DNA from: Rhodospirillaceae bacterium
GTDB lineage: Bacteria > Pseudomonadota > Alphaproteobacteria > Rhodospirillales > Casp-alpha2
Direction: 5' to 3'
Assembly: GCA_002706405.1 (NCBI GenBank)
Contig: PALN01000084.1
Location: forward strand, 1-64,000
Length of the DNA stretch: 64,000 bases
Part shown: piece after piece, positions 25,978 through 33,742 of the stretch
Layout of the letters: each line of letters opens with the position of its first letter
Position numbering within the stretch: position 1 is the stretch's first letter
Position numbers and translations under genes: made by a program
Notes under the pieces: model-generated
Seen by the model: the letters and a program-made list of their open reading frames with translations, nothing else
What the model was told of the DNA's origin: nothing
Database searches by the model: none

Positions 25978-27483
25978 TTACTTGGCTTCGTAGTGATCGG
26001 CGACCAGGCGGTCCAACAGGCGCACGCCGTATCCGGTGCCGCCCTTGGGCGTGACCGGCTTGGCCTTCTTCGACCAGGTCGTTCCGGCGATGTCCAAATG
26101 GACCCAGGGCGTGCCGTCCTTGATGAAGCGCTGCAGGAACTGGGCGGCGGTGATGGACCCACCCCAGCGCCCGCCGATGTTCTGCATGTCGGCGGCGTCG
26201 GAATTGATCAGCTCGTCATAGGCCTTGCCCAGCGGCATGCGCCAGACCAGTTCGTCCACGGCCTCGCCAGCCTGGAAGATCTGATCGGCCAGGGCATCGT
26301 CATTGGCGTACATGCCCGCGCGCTCGTTGCCGAGGGCGACGATGATGGCGCCCGTCAGGGTCGCCAGATCGACCACGAACTTTGGTTTGTATTTGGTCTG
26401 CGTGTACCACAGCGCATCGGCCAAGACGAGGCGCCCCTCGGCGTCCGTGTTCAGGACCTCGATGGTCTGGCCCGACATGGACTTGACGATGTCCGACGGC
26501 CGCTGGGCGTTGCCGCCCGGCATGTTCTCGACCAGGCCGACCACGCCGACGGCGTTGACCTTGGCCTTGCGTCCGGCCAGCGCCTTCATCAGGCCGATGA
26601 CCACGCCCGAGCCGCCCATGTCCCACTTCATGTCCTCCATGCCGGCCGACGGCTTGATGGAGATCCCGCCCGTATCGAAGGTCACGCCCTTGCCGACGAA
26701 GGCGACGGGTTGCTGCGCCTTGGCGGCCTTGGACTTGGGCACGCCGGTCCATTCCATGATGACCATCTTGCTTTCGCGGGCACTGCCCTGGCCGACGCCG
26801 AGGAGTGCTCCCATGCCGAGCTTGGCCATTTCCTTTTCACCCAGCACGGTGACCTTGACGCCCAGCTTCTTCAGCGCCTGGGCTTCCTTGGCCAGGGTCG
26901 CGGGGTAGAGCACGTTCGGCGGCTCGGACACCAGATCGCGGGTGAAGAACACGCCGTCGGCGACTTTCTCCATATCGGCGAAGGTCGCCTTGGCCTTGGC
27001 CGACGTCGGGCACAGAACCTTGAGCGCCTTGAGCAGCGGTTTCTTTTCCTTCGGCTCCTTGGTCCGGTACTTGTCGAAGCGATAGGACCGCAGCAGCGCC
27101 CCGAAGCCCAGGTTGGCGCCCATGTCGGCGGCGGCGATCTTGGCCCCCTCCACGGCGTCCAGCACCACCGTGGCGGTGGCACCCTGGCCGGACAGCATGG
27201 CGTAGATGCGCCCACCCGCTTCCTGCAGGCTCAGGTCCTTCAATTCATCCGCCTTGCCCAGGCCGACCACGACGACGCGCTCAAACTTGGCGTCCGGCGC
27301 CATCAGGTCCAGGCTCTCGCCCGCCTTCCCCTTGAACTTGGCGGCCTTGGCAGCGCGGGTGACGGCACCCCCCAGCTTGGCGTCGAGGGCGGCGGCACTT
27401 TTCGACAGCTTGGCGCCCTCGGTCGCGGTCACGACGACGATGCCCTGGGCGGGAAGTGTGGGATTGGCGAAGGTGATTTTCAT
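25978..27483 (-). CDS. pepA: Leucyl aminopeptidase (M17, cytosol aminopeptidase)
   Basis: A 501-residue two-domain M17 peptidase. The C-terminal catalytic domain has the signature NTDAEGRLVLADAL and the metal-site stretches VGKGVTFDTGGISIKPS and KWDMGGSGVVIGLMKALAG. It removes N-terminal residues, leucine preferred, using two divalent metal ions; E. coli PepA also binds DNA. The start ATG follows AAGGA by 7 bases. First gene of a pepA-DUF2059-holC run, with two hairpins and a repeat upstream. Confidence 0.97.
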   Translation of the reverse strand: MKITFANPTLPAQGIVVVTATEGAKLSKSAAALDAKLGGAVTRAAKAAKFKGKAGESLDLMAPDAKFERVVVVGLGKADELKDLSLQEAGGRIYAMLSGQGATATVVLDAVEGAKIAAADMGANLGFGALLRSYRFDKYRTKEPKEKKPLLKALKVLCPTSAKAKATFADMEKVADGVFFTRDLVSEPPNVLYPATLAKEAQALKKLGVKVTVLGEKEMAKLGMGALLGVGQGSARESKMVIMEWTGVPKSKAAKAQQPVAFVGKGVTFDTGGISIKPSAGMEDMKWDMGGSGVVIGLMKALAGRKAKVNAVGVVGLVENMPGGNAQRPSDIVKSMSGQTIEVLNTDAEGRLVLADALWYTQTKYKPKFVVDLATLTGAIIVALGNERAGMYANDDALADQIFQAGEAVDELVWRMPLGKAYDELINSDAADMQNIGGRWGGSITAAQFLQRFIKDGTPWVHLDIAGTTWSKKAKPVTPKGGTGYGVRLLDRLVADHYEAK

Positions 27484-27594
27484 CTATCTGTCCTTGGGAC
27501 TATTCGTGTGGGGCGCCGCGCGCGTCCCCAACATCGGGCCCGGCCGCGCGGCGGCATTAAGACGCGCAGACGGAAACGCCCGCGCCGAATGGAT

Positions 27595-27658
27595 GGGTTC
27601 CACTATATAGGGTTCCAAGCCCCTTCTGGTGAAGGGGATTCTGCCGGAAGCCGTCCGG
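27595..27658 (-). promoter_or_regulatory. Tandem hairpins and a direct repeat between the aldolase and pepA genes
   Basis: Reading down the minus strand after the aldolase stop: a 5-bp CCGGA/TCCGG hairpin (27644-27658), then a perfect 7-bp CCCCTTC/GAAGGGG hairpin with a 4-base loop (27620-27637). A direct repeat GGGTTCC-N8-GGGTTCC (27595-27601, 27610-27616 on the plus strand) then flanks a TATATAGT sequence. The hairpins could end the aldolase transcript, and the TATA-like box could be the pepA -10 element. Confidence 0.45.
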
Positions 27659-27669
27659 AATTTCGCAGA

Positions 27670-28461
27670 TCAGGCGTCGTAACCGGGATTGGCGCGGTCC
27701 AGCTTGCGCAGCAGCGCCGGCCATTCCTTCTGGCCGATGGGACGGTGGCCGTTCGGCGAGTTGGCGATCTTGCCCTGTTCGACGGTCTTGTCGATGACCT
27801 CTTGCGGGATCGGCGTCAGCTTGGCGCCGGACTGCTGGAACGACAGCTGATAGCGGCAGGCGCGCTCCGCCCGATACAGCCACATGAAGGCTTCGCCGAT
27901 GGTCTTGCCGACCGTCAACAGGCCGTGATTGCGCAGCACCATGACCCGGTTGTCGCCCAGGTCACGGACCAGCCGTTCCCGCTCATCCAGATCGACGGCC
28001 AGGCCTTCATAGTCGTGATAGGCCGTATGCGCATAGACAGACAGCGCCTGCTGCGAGATCGGCAGGATGCCCTCGGCCTGACAGGCAACGCCGACACCGT
28101 CCCGGGTATGGGTGTGCATGACGCAGCTCAGTTCCGGCACCGCCAGGTGCACGGCGGAATGGATGACGAAGGCCGCCGGGTTGATGCTGTAGTCGGAATT
28201 GGTCAGGCATGTGCCGTGCTCATCGACCTTGATGAGGGCCGAGGCCGTCATTTCCTCGAACAGCACGCCGAAGGGGTTGATCAGGAAGTGCTCGTCCGGT
28301 CCCGGCACGCGGGCCGACAGATGCGTGCCCAGGAGGTCCGACCAGCCGAACAGATCGACCAGGCGATAGGCGGCGGCCAAGTTGACCCGGACCTCCCATT
28401 CCTCGGGGCTGATGTCGGCGGGGCGGTTTGCGTCGTAGGCGGCGGATGCGTCGGGGGCCAT
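27670..28461 (-). CDS. Class II aldolase/adducin family protein
   Basis: A 263-residue protein of the zinc-dependent class II aldolase fold. The metal ligands are in the pair HTHTRDG and, about 60 residues later, the histidine of LRNHGLLTVG; SDLLGTHLSARVPG is the usual N-terminal motif. The group includes fuculose-phosphate aldolase and many proteins of unknown role. The start at 28461 (MAPDASAAY) has an SD (GGGAGAGGA); a longer frame to 28530 lacks family similarity. It lies 90 bases downstream of the radical SAM enzyme, probably co-transcribed. Confidence 0.9.
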   Translation of the reverse strand: MAPDASAAYDANRPADISPEEWEVRVNLAAAYRLVDLFGWSDLLGTHLSARVPGPDEHFLINPFGVLFEEMTASALIKVDEHGTCLTNSDYSINPAAFVIHSAVHLAVPELSCVMHTHTRDGVGVACQAEGILPISQQALSVYAHTAYHDYEGLAVDLDERERLVRDLGDNRVMVLRNHGLLTVGKTIGEAFMWLYRAERACRYQLSFQQSGAKLTPIPQEVIDKTVEQGKIANSPNGHRPIGQKEWPALLRKLDRANPGYDA

Positions 28462-28551
28462 GGTCGGGGGTCCTCTCCCTTGAAGGTATCTGTTGATGGC
28501 GGATTGTATACAATAGAGCCGCGCGCGCAAGCCCCCGAAATACCCGCCGGA

Positions 28552-29676
28552 TCACGCCGGCCGCGGCCGGAAGCGGAGCGGTTGGCGCTTCCTGCCCCAT
28601 GTCCCCGCCGGGCCGTCGAAACGGCCGGGAATTTCCGCCCCGCAGGCGGCGCAGTTACCGGGATAGTTGCCCTGGGTCGTCACGTTGAACTCGGACAGCT
28701 CATACCAGTCCCGCCCGATCAGGATGCCGCCGCAGTTGTGGCAATAGGTCGACTGATGGTCCTTGTCGTGAACGTTGCCGGTGTAGGCATAACGGATGCC
28801 ATTCTTCAGGGCGATCTCGCGGGCGCGGATCAGGGTTTCCGGCGGCGTCGGCGGCACGTCCATCATCTTCCAATCGGGATGGAAGGCCGTGAAGTGGACC
28901 GGCACGTCGGGGCCGAGGGCGGAGACGATCCATTGGGTCATCTCCTCGATCTCGGCGTCGCTGTCGTTGCGGCCGGGGATTACCAGGTCCGTGATCTCCA
29001 GCCAGCAATCGGTCTCGTGCTTGATGTAGACCAGCGTTTCCTTCACCTGCTCCAGATCGGCGGAGCAGAGTTCCTTGTAGAATTCGGGCGTGAAGGCTTT
29101 GAGGTCCACATTGGCGGCGTCCATGTACTGGAAGAATTCGCGGCGCGCGTCCGGCGTGATGTAGCCCGCCGTGACGGCCGCGTTCTTGATGCCCCGCTTG
29201 CGGCATTCCTTGGCCGTATCGATGGCGTATTCCAGGAAAATGACGGGATCGTTGTAGGTATAGGCGACGGACTTGCAGCCTGATTGCACGGCGGCCTCGG
29301 CGATCATCGCGGGCGTGGCCACGGACTGCAGCTTGTCGAACTCGCGGGACTTGGAAATATCGTAGTTCTGGCAGAACTTGCAGGTCAGGTTACAGCCCGC
29401 CGTGCCGAAGCTGAGGATCGGCGTGCCGGGATAAAAATGGTTCAACGGCTTCTTTTCGATGGGATCGATGCAGAACCCCGACGACCGTCCATAGGTCGTC
29501 AGCACCACCTGCTCGCCGTCGGACGCCCGCACAAAGCACAGCCCCCGCTGCCCCGCCCGCATCTTGCAAAACCGGGGACAGACGTCGCATTGAATGCGTC
29601 CGTCCGCCAGCTTGTGCCAGTAACGGCCGGGAACGGCGCCGGGGAATGTTTCAATTTCGGTTTCGGCGGACGCCAT
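28552..29676 (-). CDS. AmmeMemoRadiSam system radical SAM enzyme
   Basis: A 374-residue radical SAM protein. The [4Fe-4S] motif is Cys95-x3-Cys99-x2-Cys102 in GTAGCNLTCKFCQNYDIS. Before it lies a second cysteine set, C30-x2-C33-x3-C37-x9-C47 (CDVCPRFCKMRAGQRGLC), as in pyruvate-formate-lyase-activating-like proteins; near the C-terminus a CHNC...CAAC pair looks like a zinc ribbon. This is the architecture of the radical SAM partner in loci that also encode MEMO and AMMECR1 proteins. Its reaction is not established. It is divergent from the fused MEMO-AMMECR1 gene over 77 bases. SD: GAGGAAATAG before ATG. Confidence 0.93.
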   Translation of the reverse strand: MASAETEIETFPGAVPGRYWHKLADGRIQCDVCPRFCKMRAGQRGLCFVRASDGEQVVLTTYGRSSGFCIDPIEKKPLNHFYPGTPILSFGTAGCNLTCKFCQNYDISKSREFDKLQSVATPAMIAEAAVQSGCKSVAYTYNDPVIFLEYAIDTAKECRKRGIKNAAVTAGYITPDARREFFQYMDAANVDLKAFTPEFYKELCSADLEQVKETLVYIKHETDCWLEITDLVIPGRNDSDAEIEEMTQWIVSALGPDVPVHFTAFHPDWKMMDVPPTPPETLIRAREIALKNGIRYAYTGNVHDKDHQSTYCHNCGGILIGRDWYELSEFNVTTQGNYPGNCAACGAEIPGRFDGPAGTWGRKRQPLRFRPRPA

Positions 29677-29753
29677 CTATTTCCTCGAACGGCTGTGGAA
29701 TGGCCCCGAACGGGCCTATATTATCATGTAGTCACGTAACTCGGTGAACGCCA

Positions 29754-31199
29754 ATGACCGCTATTCGCCCCGCCGCCGTCGCCGGATCGTTCTATCCGGA
29801 CCGGCCCCAGGACCTGGACGCCCTGCTCGCCCGGTGCTGGGACGACGCCAAGATCACCGTCGGTCCCGTGCCCAAGGCGATCGTCGCGCCGCACGCGGGC
29901 TATATCTATTCCGGCGCCGTGGCGGCCAGCGCCTATGCGCGGATCACGCCGGCGCACGGGCGGATCACGCGGGTCATCCTGCTGGGTCCCTGCCACCGGG
30001 TCGCGGTGAACGGCCTGGCCCTGTCGGGGGCCGACGCCTTCGACACCCCCTTGGGCCCGGTCGAGATCGACAAAGCGGCGGCGGCCTTGATCGCCGACCT
30101 GCCCCAGGTCCAGGTGTTCGACGCCACCCATGCCCAGGAGCATTCGCTGGAGGTCCACCTGCCGTTCCTGATGCGCGTGCTCGACGAATTCAAGGTTCTG
30201 CCGCTGGTCGTCGGCCAGGCCACGGCGGATCAGGTCGCGGAGGTGCTGGAGATACTCTGGGGCGGGCCGGAAACGCTGATCGTCGTGTCCTCGGACCTCA
30301 GCCATTATCTCGATTACGACAGCGCCCAGGCGATCGACCGGCGCACCTGCCGGGCCATCGAGGCCCTGGCGCCGGAGCAGATTTCCACCCACGGCGCCTG
30401 CGGCCGCTTTTCCTTGGGCGGCCTGCTGAAACTGGCCAAGGCGAAGGGCATGACGGTCGAGACCGTGGATCTGCGCAATTCCGGCGATACGGCGGGGCCG
30501 CGCGACCGGGTCGTCGGCTACGGGTCCTGGCTGTTCATGGAGCCGCCGCGGGCCGCCACACGGGACGGCGAGACCGATTTCGCGGCCGAGACCAAGGCGC
30601 TGCTCGACCGCCACGGACATGCGCTGCTGCGCCTGGCCGCATCGTCCATCGAACACTGCCTGGAAACGGGCCAGCCCTTGATGCCCGACATGTCGACTGC
30701 CCCCGCCGACCTGGCCGCCCTGGGCGCCTGCTTCGTGACGCTCAAAAAGAACGGGCAGTTGCGCGGCTGTATCGGCTCACCGGAAGCGCACCGCCCGCTG
30801 TTGACGGATGTCGCGGTCAACGCCTATGCCGCCGCCTTCCGCGACCCGCGCTTCCCGAACCTGGACGCATCCGAACTGCCCGAGGTCACCCTCTCGATCT
30901 CCGTACTCAGCCCCCAGGCCCCCATGACCATCCGCGACGAGGCCGACCTGTTGGCCCAGTTGCGCCCCGGCGTCGACGGACTGGTCATCGCCGACGGCGG
31001 CAAGCGCGCCCTGTTCCTGCCCGCCGTTTGGGAGCAACTGCCCGACACGCGCACGTTCCTGATGCATCTGAAGCGCAAGGCCGGGATGGCCGGCAATCAC
31101 TGGTCGTCCACCTTCACGGCGCGGCGGTTCGTCGCGGAAGAGGCCTTATCCACCGATCTGCCCGCCGACCAGCCGCTATGGCGGGCCCAATCTGGTTAG
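29754..31199 (+). CDS. MEMO-AMMECR1 fusion protein (AmmeMemoRadiSam proteins B and A)
   Basis: A 481-residue two-domain protein. Residues 1-265 are a MEMO domain, related to nonhaem iron dioxygenases: His47 (APHAGYIYSG), His81 (GPCHRV) and Cys216 (HGACGRFSLGG) correspond to the metal ligands of human MEMO1. Residues 280-481 are an AMMECR1 domain with its LRGCIG signature at 338-343 and PRFPNLDASELPEVTLSISVL split across the later part. The two are often separate genes. It is divergent from the radical SAM partner, so all three parts of the system are here. Function is unknown. A second long frame (29744-31219) is a shadow. Confidence 0.93.
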   Translation: MTAIRPAAVAGSFYPDRPQDLDALLARCWDDAKITVGPVPKAIVAPHAGYIYSGAVAASAYARITPAHGRITRVILLGPCHRVAVNGLALSGADAFDTPLGPVEIDKAAAALIADLPQVQVFDATHAQEHSLEVHLPFLMRVLDEFKVLPLVVGQATADQVAEVLEILWGGPETLIVVSSDLSHYLDYDSAQAIDRRTCRAIEALAPEQISTHGACGRFSLGGLLKLAKAKGMTVETVDLRNSGDTAGPRDRVVGYGSWLFMEPPRAATRDGETDFAAETKALLDRHGHALLRLAASSIEHCLETGQPLMPDMSTAPADLAALGACFVTLKKNGQLRGCIGSPEAHRPLLTDVAVNAYAAAFRDPRFPNLDASELPEVTLSISVLSPQAPMTIRDEADLLAQLRPGVDGLVIADGGKRALFLPAVWEQLPDTRTFLMHLKRKAGMAGNHWSSTFTARRFVAEEALSTDLPADQPLWRAQSG

Positions 31200-31292
31200 G
31201 CCCGGTCGCCGCTGGTTGACTCGCGGCCTTACGCGCGCGACAAACCGGACACGGAAACCCACCCATCGGCCCCACAATCCGGCGCACCCGAC

Positions 31293-32078
31293 ATGCTGAC
31301 AATCGATCTAAACCTGCTTGAGCAACTCACAGATATCGCCAAGCGCGCGGGTGCTCGAATCATGACCGTTTACGAAACCGATTTCGATGTCGAGACCAAG
31401 GGCGATAATTCCCCGGTCACGCAGGCCGACCGCTTGGCCGAAGAGCTGATCACCCAGGCGATCCAAAGCGAAATTTCCACCGACATTCCCATCGTCGGTG
31501 AAGAGGCGGTCGAGGCCGAGGGCCTGAAGCAACCGACCGGCCCCGTGTTCTGGCTGGTCGACCCGCTGGACGGCACCAAGGAATTCGTCAAGCGGAACGG
31601 CGAGTTCACGGTGAACATCGCCCTGATCGAAAACGGCCAGCCGGTCCTGGGCGTGGTCCACTTACCCGTGCTGGATGAGACCTTCGTGGCCGGTGCGCCG
31701 GGCGCCTTCAAGCAGACCGGCGACGGGCCCCTGCGTCCCATCGCATCACGCACCGCCCCGGCCGAAGGCCTGACCGCCGTGGTCAGCCGCTCTCACGGGG
31801 CCGAGGAAGCGGATGCCTTCCTCGAACGCTATACCGTGGCCGAGCGCGTCGGCGCCGGCAGTTCGCTGAAATTCTGCCGCGTCGCCGAAGGGGCGGCCGA
31901 CATCTACCCCCGCTTCGGGCGGACCATGGAATGGGACACGGCAGCCGGTCACGCCGTCCTGAATTTTGCCGGCGGCCGAGTGTTGACGACGGATGGCACT
32001 CCGCTGGGTTACGGCAAGATTGGGCTCGAAAACCCCCACTTCATCGCCGTCGGCAAGGGGATCAGCCTTGACGGATAG
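31293..32078 (+). CDS. cysQ: 3'(2'),5'-bisphosphate nucleotidase CysQ
   Basis: A 261-residue inositol-monophosphatase-fold enzyme that removes the 3' phosphate of PAP, made during sulfate assimilation. The Mg motifs are IVGEEAVEAEG, WLVDPLDGTKEFVKRNGEF and MEWDTAAGHAVL. The C-terminal part ENPHFIAVGKG is usual for CysQ. No SD is visible before the ATG. The last 11 bases overlap the TTG start of the downstream Sua5-type gene. Confidence 0.95.
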   Translation: MLTIDLNLLEQLTDIAKRAGARIMTVYETDFDVETKGDNSPVTQADRLAEELITQAIQSEISTDIPIVGEEAVEAEGLKQPTGPVFWLVDPLDGTKEFVKRNGEFTVNIALIENGQPVLGVVHLPVLDETFVAGAPGAFKQTGDGPLRPIASRTAPAEGLTAVVSRSHGAEEADAFLERYTVAERVGAGSSLKFCRVAEGAADIYPRFGRTMEWDTAAGHAVLNFAGGRVLTTDGTPLGYGKIGLENPHFIAVGKGISLDG

Positions 32079-33072
32079 CGGCGGCGCTCCTGCCCCGATC
32101 GCTGATGCGGGGGACCCCGCCGCCATCGATCGCGCCGCCCGTATCCTGCAGGCCGGCGGTCTGGTCGCCTTTCCCACGGAAACGGTTTACGGCCTGGGGG
32201 CTGATGCCACCAACGATGCCGGCTGCGCCGCCATCTACGCCGCCAAGGACCGCCCCGATTTCAATCCCCTGATCGTGCATGTGGCCGACGCCGATGCCGC
32301 CGCTGGCTATGCCGAGATCACACCCTTGGGCCGCCTGCTGATGGACGCCTTCTGGCCGGGGCCGCTGACCGTCGTCCTGCCCCGGCAGGCCGATTGCAGA
32401 CTGTCGCGGCTGGTGTCGGCGGGCCTGGATACCGTCGCCATGCGGGCTCCGAACCATGCCGTGGGGCAGGCCCTTCTGCGCGCGAGCGGTCTGCCCGTGG
32501 CCGCCCCCAGCGCCAACCGCTCGGGCCAAATGAGCCCGACCCGCGCGGTCCATGTCGCCGCCTCCCTGCCCGGCCCGGATCAGGGCGGGCCGGAAATCAT
32601 CCTGGACGGTGGCGCCTGTTCCGTGGGCCTGGAATCCACGGTCGTCGACGCCACCGGTGAGCGCGCGGTGATCCTGCGTCCGGGCGGTCTGGCGCGCGAA
32701 GACATCGACGCCATTTGCGGTGCCTATGGCCCTGTGGCCGAAGCCCATGAAATCGGCCCCGGCGGGCCGCGCTCGCCGGGCATGCTGGCCCGCCATTACG
32801 CGCCGTCGAAGCCGCTGCGCCTGAACGCGCGCCGGGCGGCGGCAGGCGAGGCCCTGCTCGGCTTCGGCCCGGATGCCCCCGAAGGCGCCCTGAACCTGAG
32901 CCCCAAGGGCGACACCACCGAGGCGGCGGCCAATCTGTTTGCCATGCTGCACGACCTGGATGGCGGCCCTACCCCGGCCATCGCCGTCATGCCCATCCCC
33001 GACCAGGGCCTGGGCCGGGCGATCAACGACCGCCTGATCCGCGCCGCACGGACCGAGGATGCGGACGTATGA
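32068..33072 (+). CDS. tsaC: L-threonylcarbamoyladenylate synthase (Sua5 type)
   Basis: Makes threonylcarbamoyl-AMP from threonine, bicarbonate and ATP for tRNA t6A37. The YrdC domain (about residues 15-200) has GGLVAFPTETVYGLGADA, KDRPDFNPLIVHV and SANRSGQMSPT; a C-terminal Sua5 domain follows after SPGMLARHYAPSKPL. At 334 residues it is the longer Sua5 form. The TTG at 32068, 7 bases after AAGGGG, is chosen as start; an earlier one at 31993 would lie deep inside cysQ. Its stop overlaps the exonuclease start (ATGA). Confidence 0.93.
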   Translation: MTDSGGAPAPIADAGDPAAIDRAARILQAGGLVAFPTETVYGLGADATNDAGCAAIYAAKDRPDFNPLIVHVADADAAAGYAEITPLGRLLMDAFWPGPLTVVLPRQADCRLSRLVSAGLDTVAMRAPNHAVGQALLRASGLPVAAPSANRSGQMSPTRAVHVAASLPGPDQGGPEIILDGGACSVGLESTVVDATGERAVILRPGGLAREDIDAICGAYGPVAEAHEIGPGGPRSPGMLARHYAPSKPLRLNARRAAAGEALLGFGPDAPEGALNLSPKGDTTEAAANLFAMLHDLDGGPTPAIAVMPIPDQGLGRAINDRLIRAARTEDADV

Positions 33073-33644
33073 GGGGCGATGATCAGGCCCTGATCGTCAT
33101 GGATCTGGAATGGACCGCCTGGAACGGATCCCGGCAGCGCCATTGGTCTGCGCCCGGCGAGGAAATGGAAATCGTTCAGATCGGCGCGGTCAAGCTGGCG
33201 AATTCAGCGGCGCTGGAGGAACTGGATGCCTTCGAGATCCTGGTGCGCCCCCGCATTAACCCGACACTGGATTCCTATTTCATCGACCTGACCGGTATCA
33301 CGCAGGACGTTCTGGACCGTGACGGCGTCGACCTGAAGGACGCGCTGGCCACGTTTGCCGATTTCATCGGGCCGGTAACGGCATGTTTCGGGTTCGGCGA
33401 TGAGTTAGAGCCGATCGCCACCAATTGTCAGCTATACGGCTTGGCCGATCCCTTTGCAGATTGCAGATGTGATGATGTGCGCGCGGTGGTGATGGCGCTC
33501 CTCGGCGTTGACTGGATGCCGTACAGCTCGGACCTGCCGGAGCTTATGGACTTCACCCCGCCCGGCGCCATGCACCAGGGCCTATCCGACAGCCGCTGCG
33601 TCGCCGAGGCACTGCGCCGGGCACGTAAGGCGAGCTTGTTCTAG
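33069..33644 (+). CDS. DEDD-type 3'-5' exonuclease
   Basis: A 191-residue exonuclease domain protein. The first catalytic motif is VMDLEWTAWNG (D-x-E), the second region is DLTGITQDVLD with a following acidic loop, and the last motif is MHQGLSDSRCVAEALRRA, with His and Asp as in DEDDh enzymes. It resembles the ERI1/inhibitor-of-KinA-like and RNase T-type exonucleases; the substrate, RNA or DNA, is not clear. It is translationally coupled to the Sua5 gene upstream and followed by a strong hairpin. Confidence 0.88.
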   Translation: MRGDDQALIVMDLEWTAWNGSRQRHWSAPGEEMEIVQIGAVKLANSAALEELDAFEILVRPRINPTLDSYFIDLTGITQDVLDRDGVDLKDALATFADFIGPVTACFGFGDELEPIATNCQLYGLADPFADCRCDDVRAVVMALLGVDWMPYSSDLPELMDFTPPGAMHQGLSDSRCVAEALRRARKASLF

Positions 33645-33691
33645 GGATTCTCGTCGAGGCCGCGACGGCGGATAAAACCCGGAATGCAAAA

Positions 33692-33717
33692 CGGCCCCAT
33701 GCTGGTGCATGGAGCCG
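33692..33717. terminator. Hairpin between convergent exonuclease and MFS genes
   Basis: CGGCCCCATGC and GCATGGAGCCG pair over 11 positions with one mismatch around a 4-base TGGT loop. It lies in the 98-base gap between converging genes and is preceded by AAAA on the plus strand, which reads as a T-run for the MFS transcript. It probably works mainly for the minus strand. Confidence 0.6.
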
Positions 33718-33742
33718 CTCCGCGCCTACGGTATGTGTGGGG

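Noticed and set aside
25723-29283. A very long plus-strand open frame (1186 codons) antisense to pepA, the aldolase and the radical SAM gene
   Set aside because: It spans several well-supported genes on the other strand and reads like a reverse-strand shadow of GC-rich coding DNA, with low-complexity His/Arg/Gln composition.
29744-31219. A 491-codon plus-strand frame overlapping the MEMO-AMMECR1 gene
   Set aside because: It is a shifted-frame shadow with Arg/Gly/Pro-rich translation; the real frame has all MEMO and AMMECR1 motifs.
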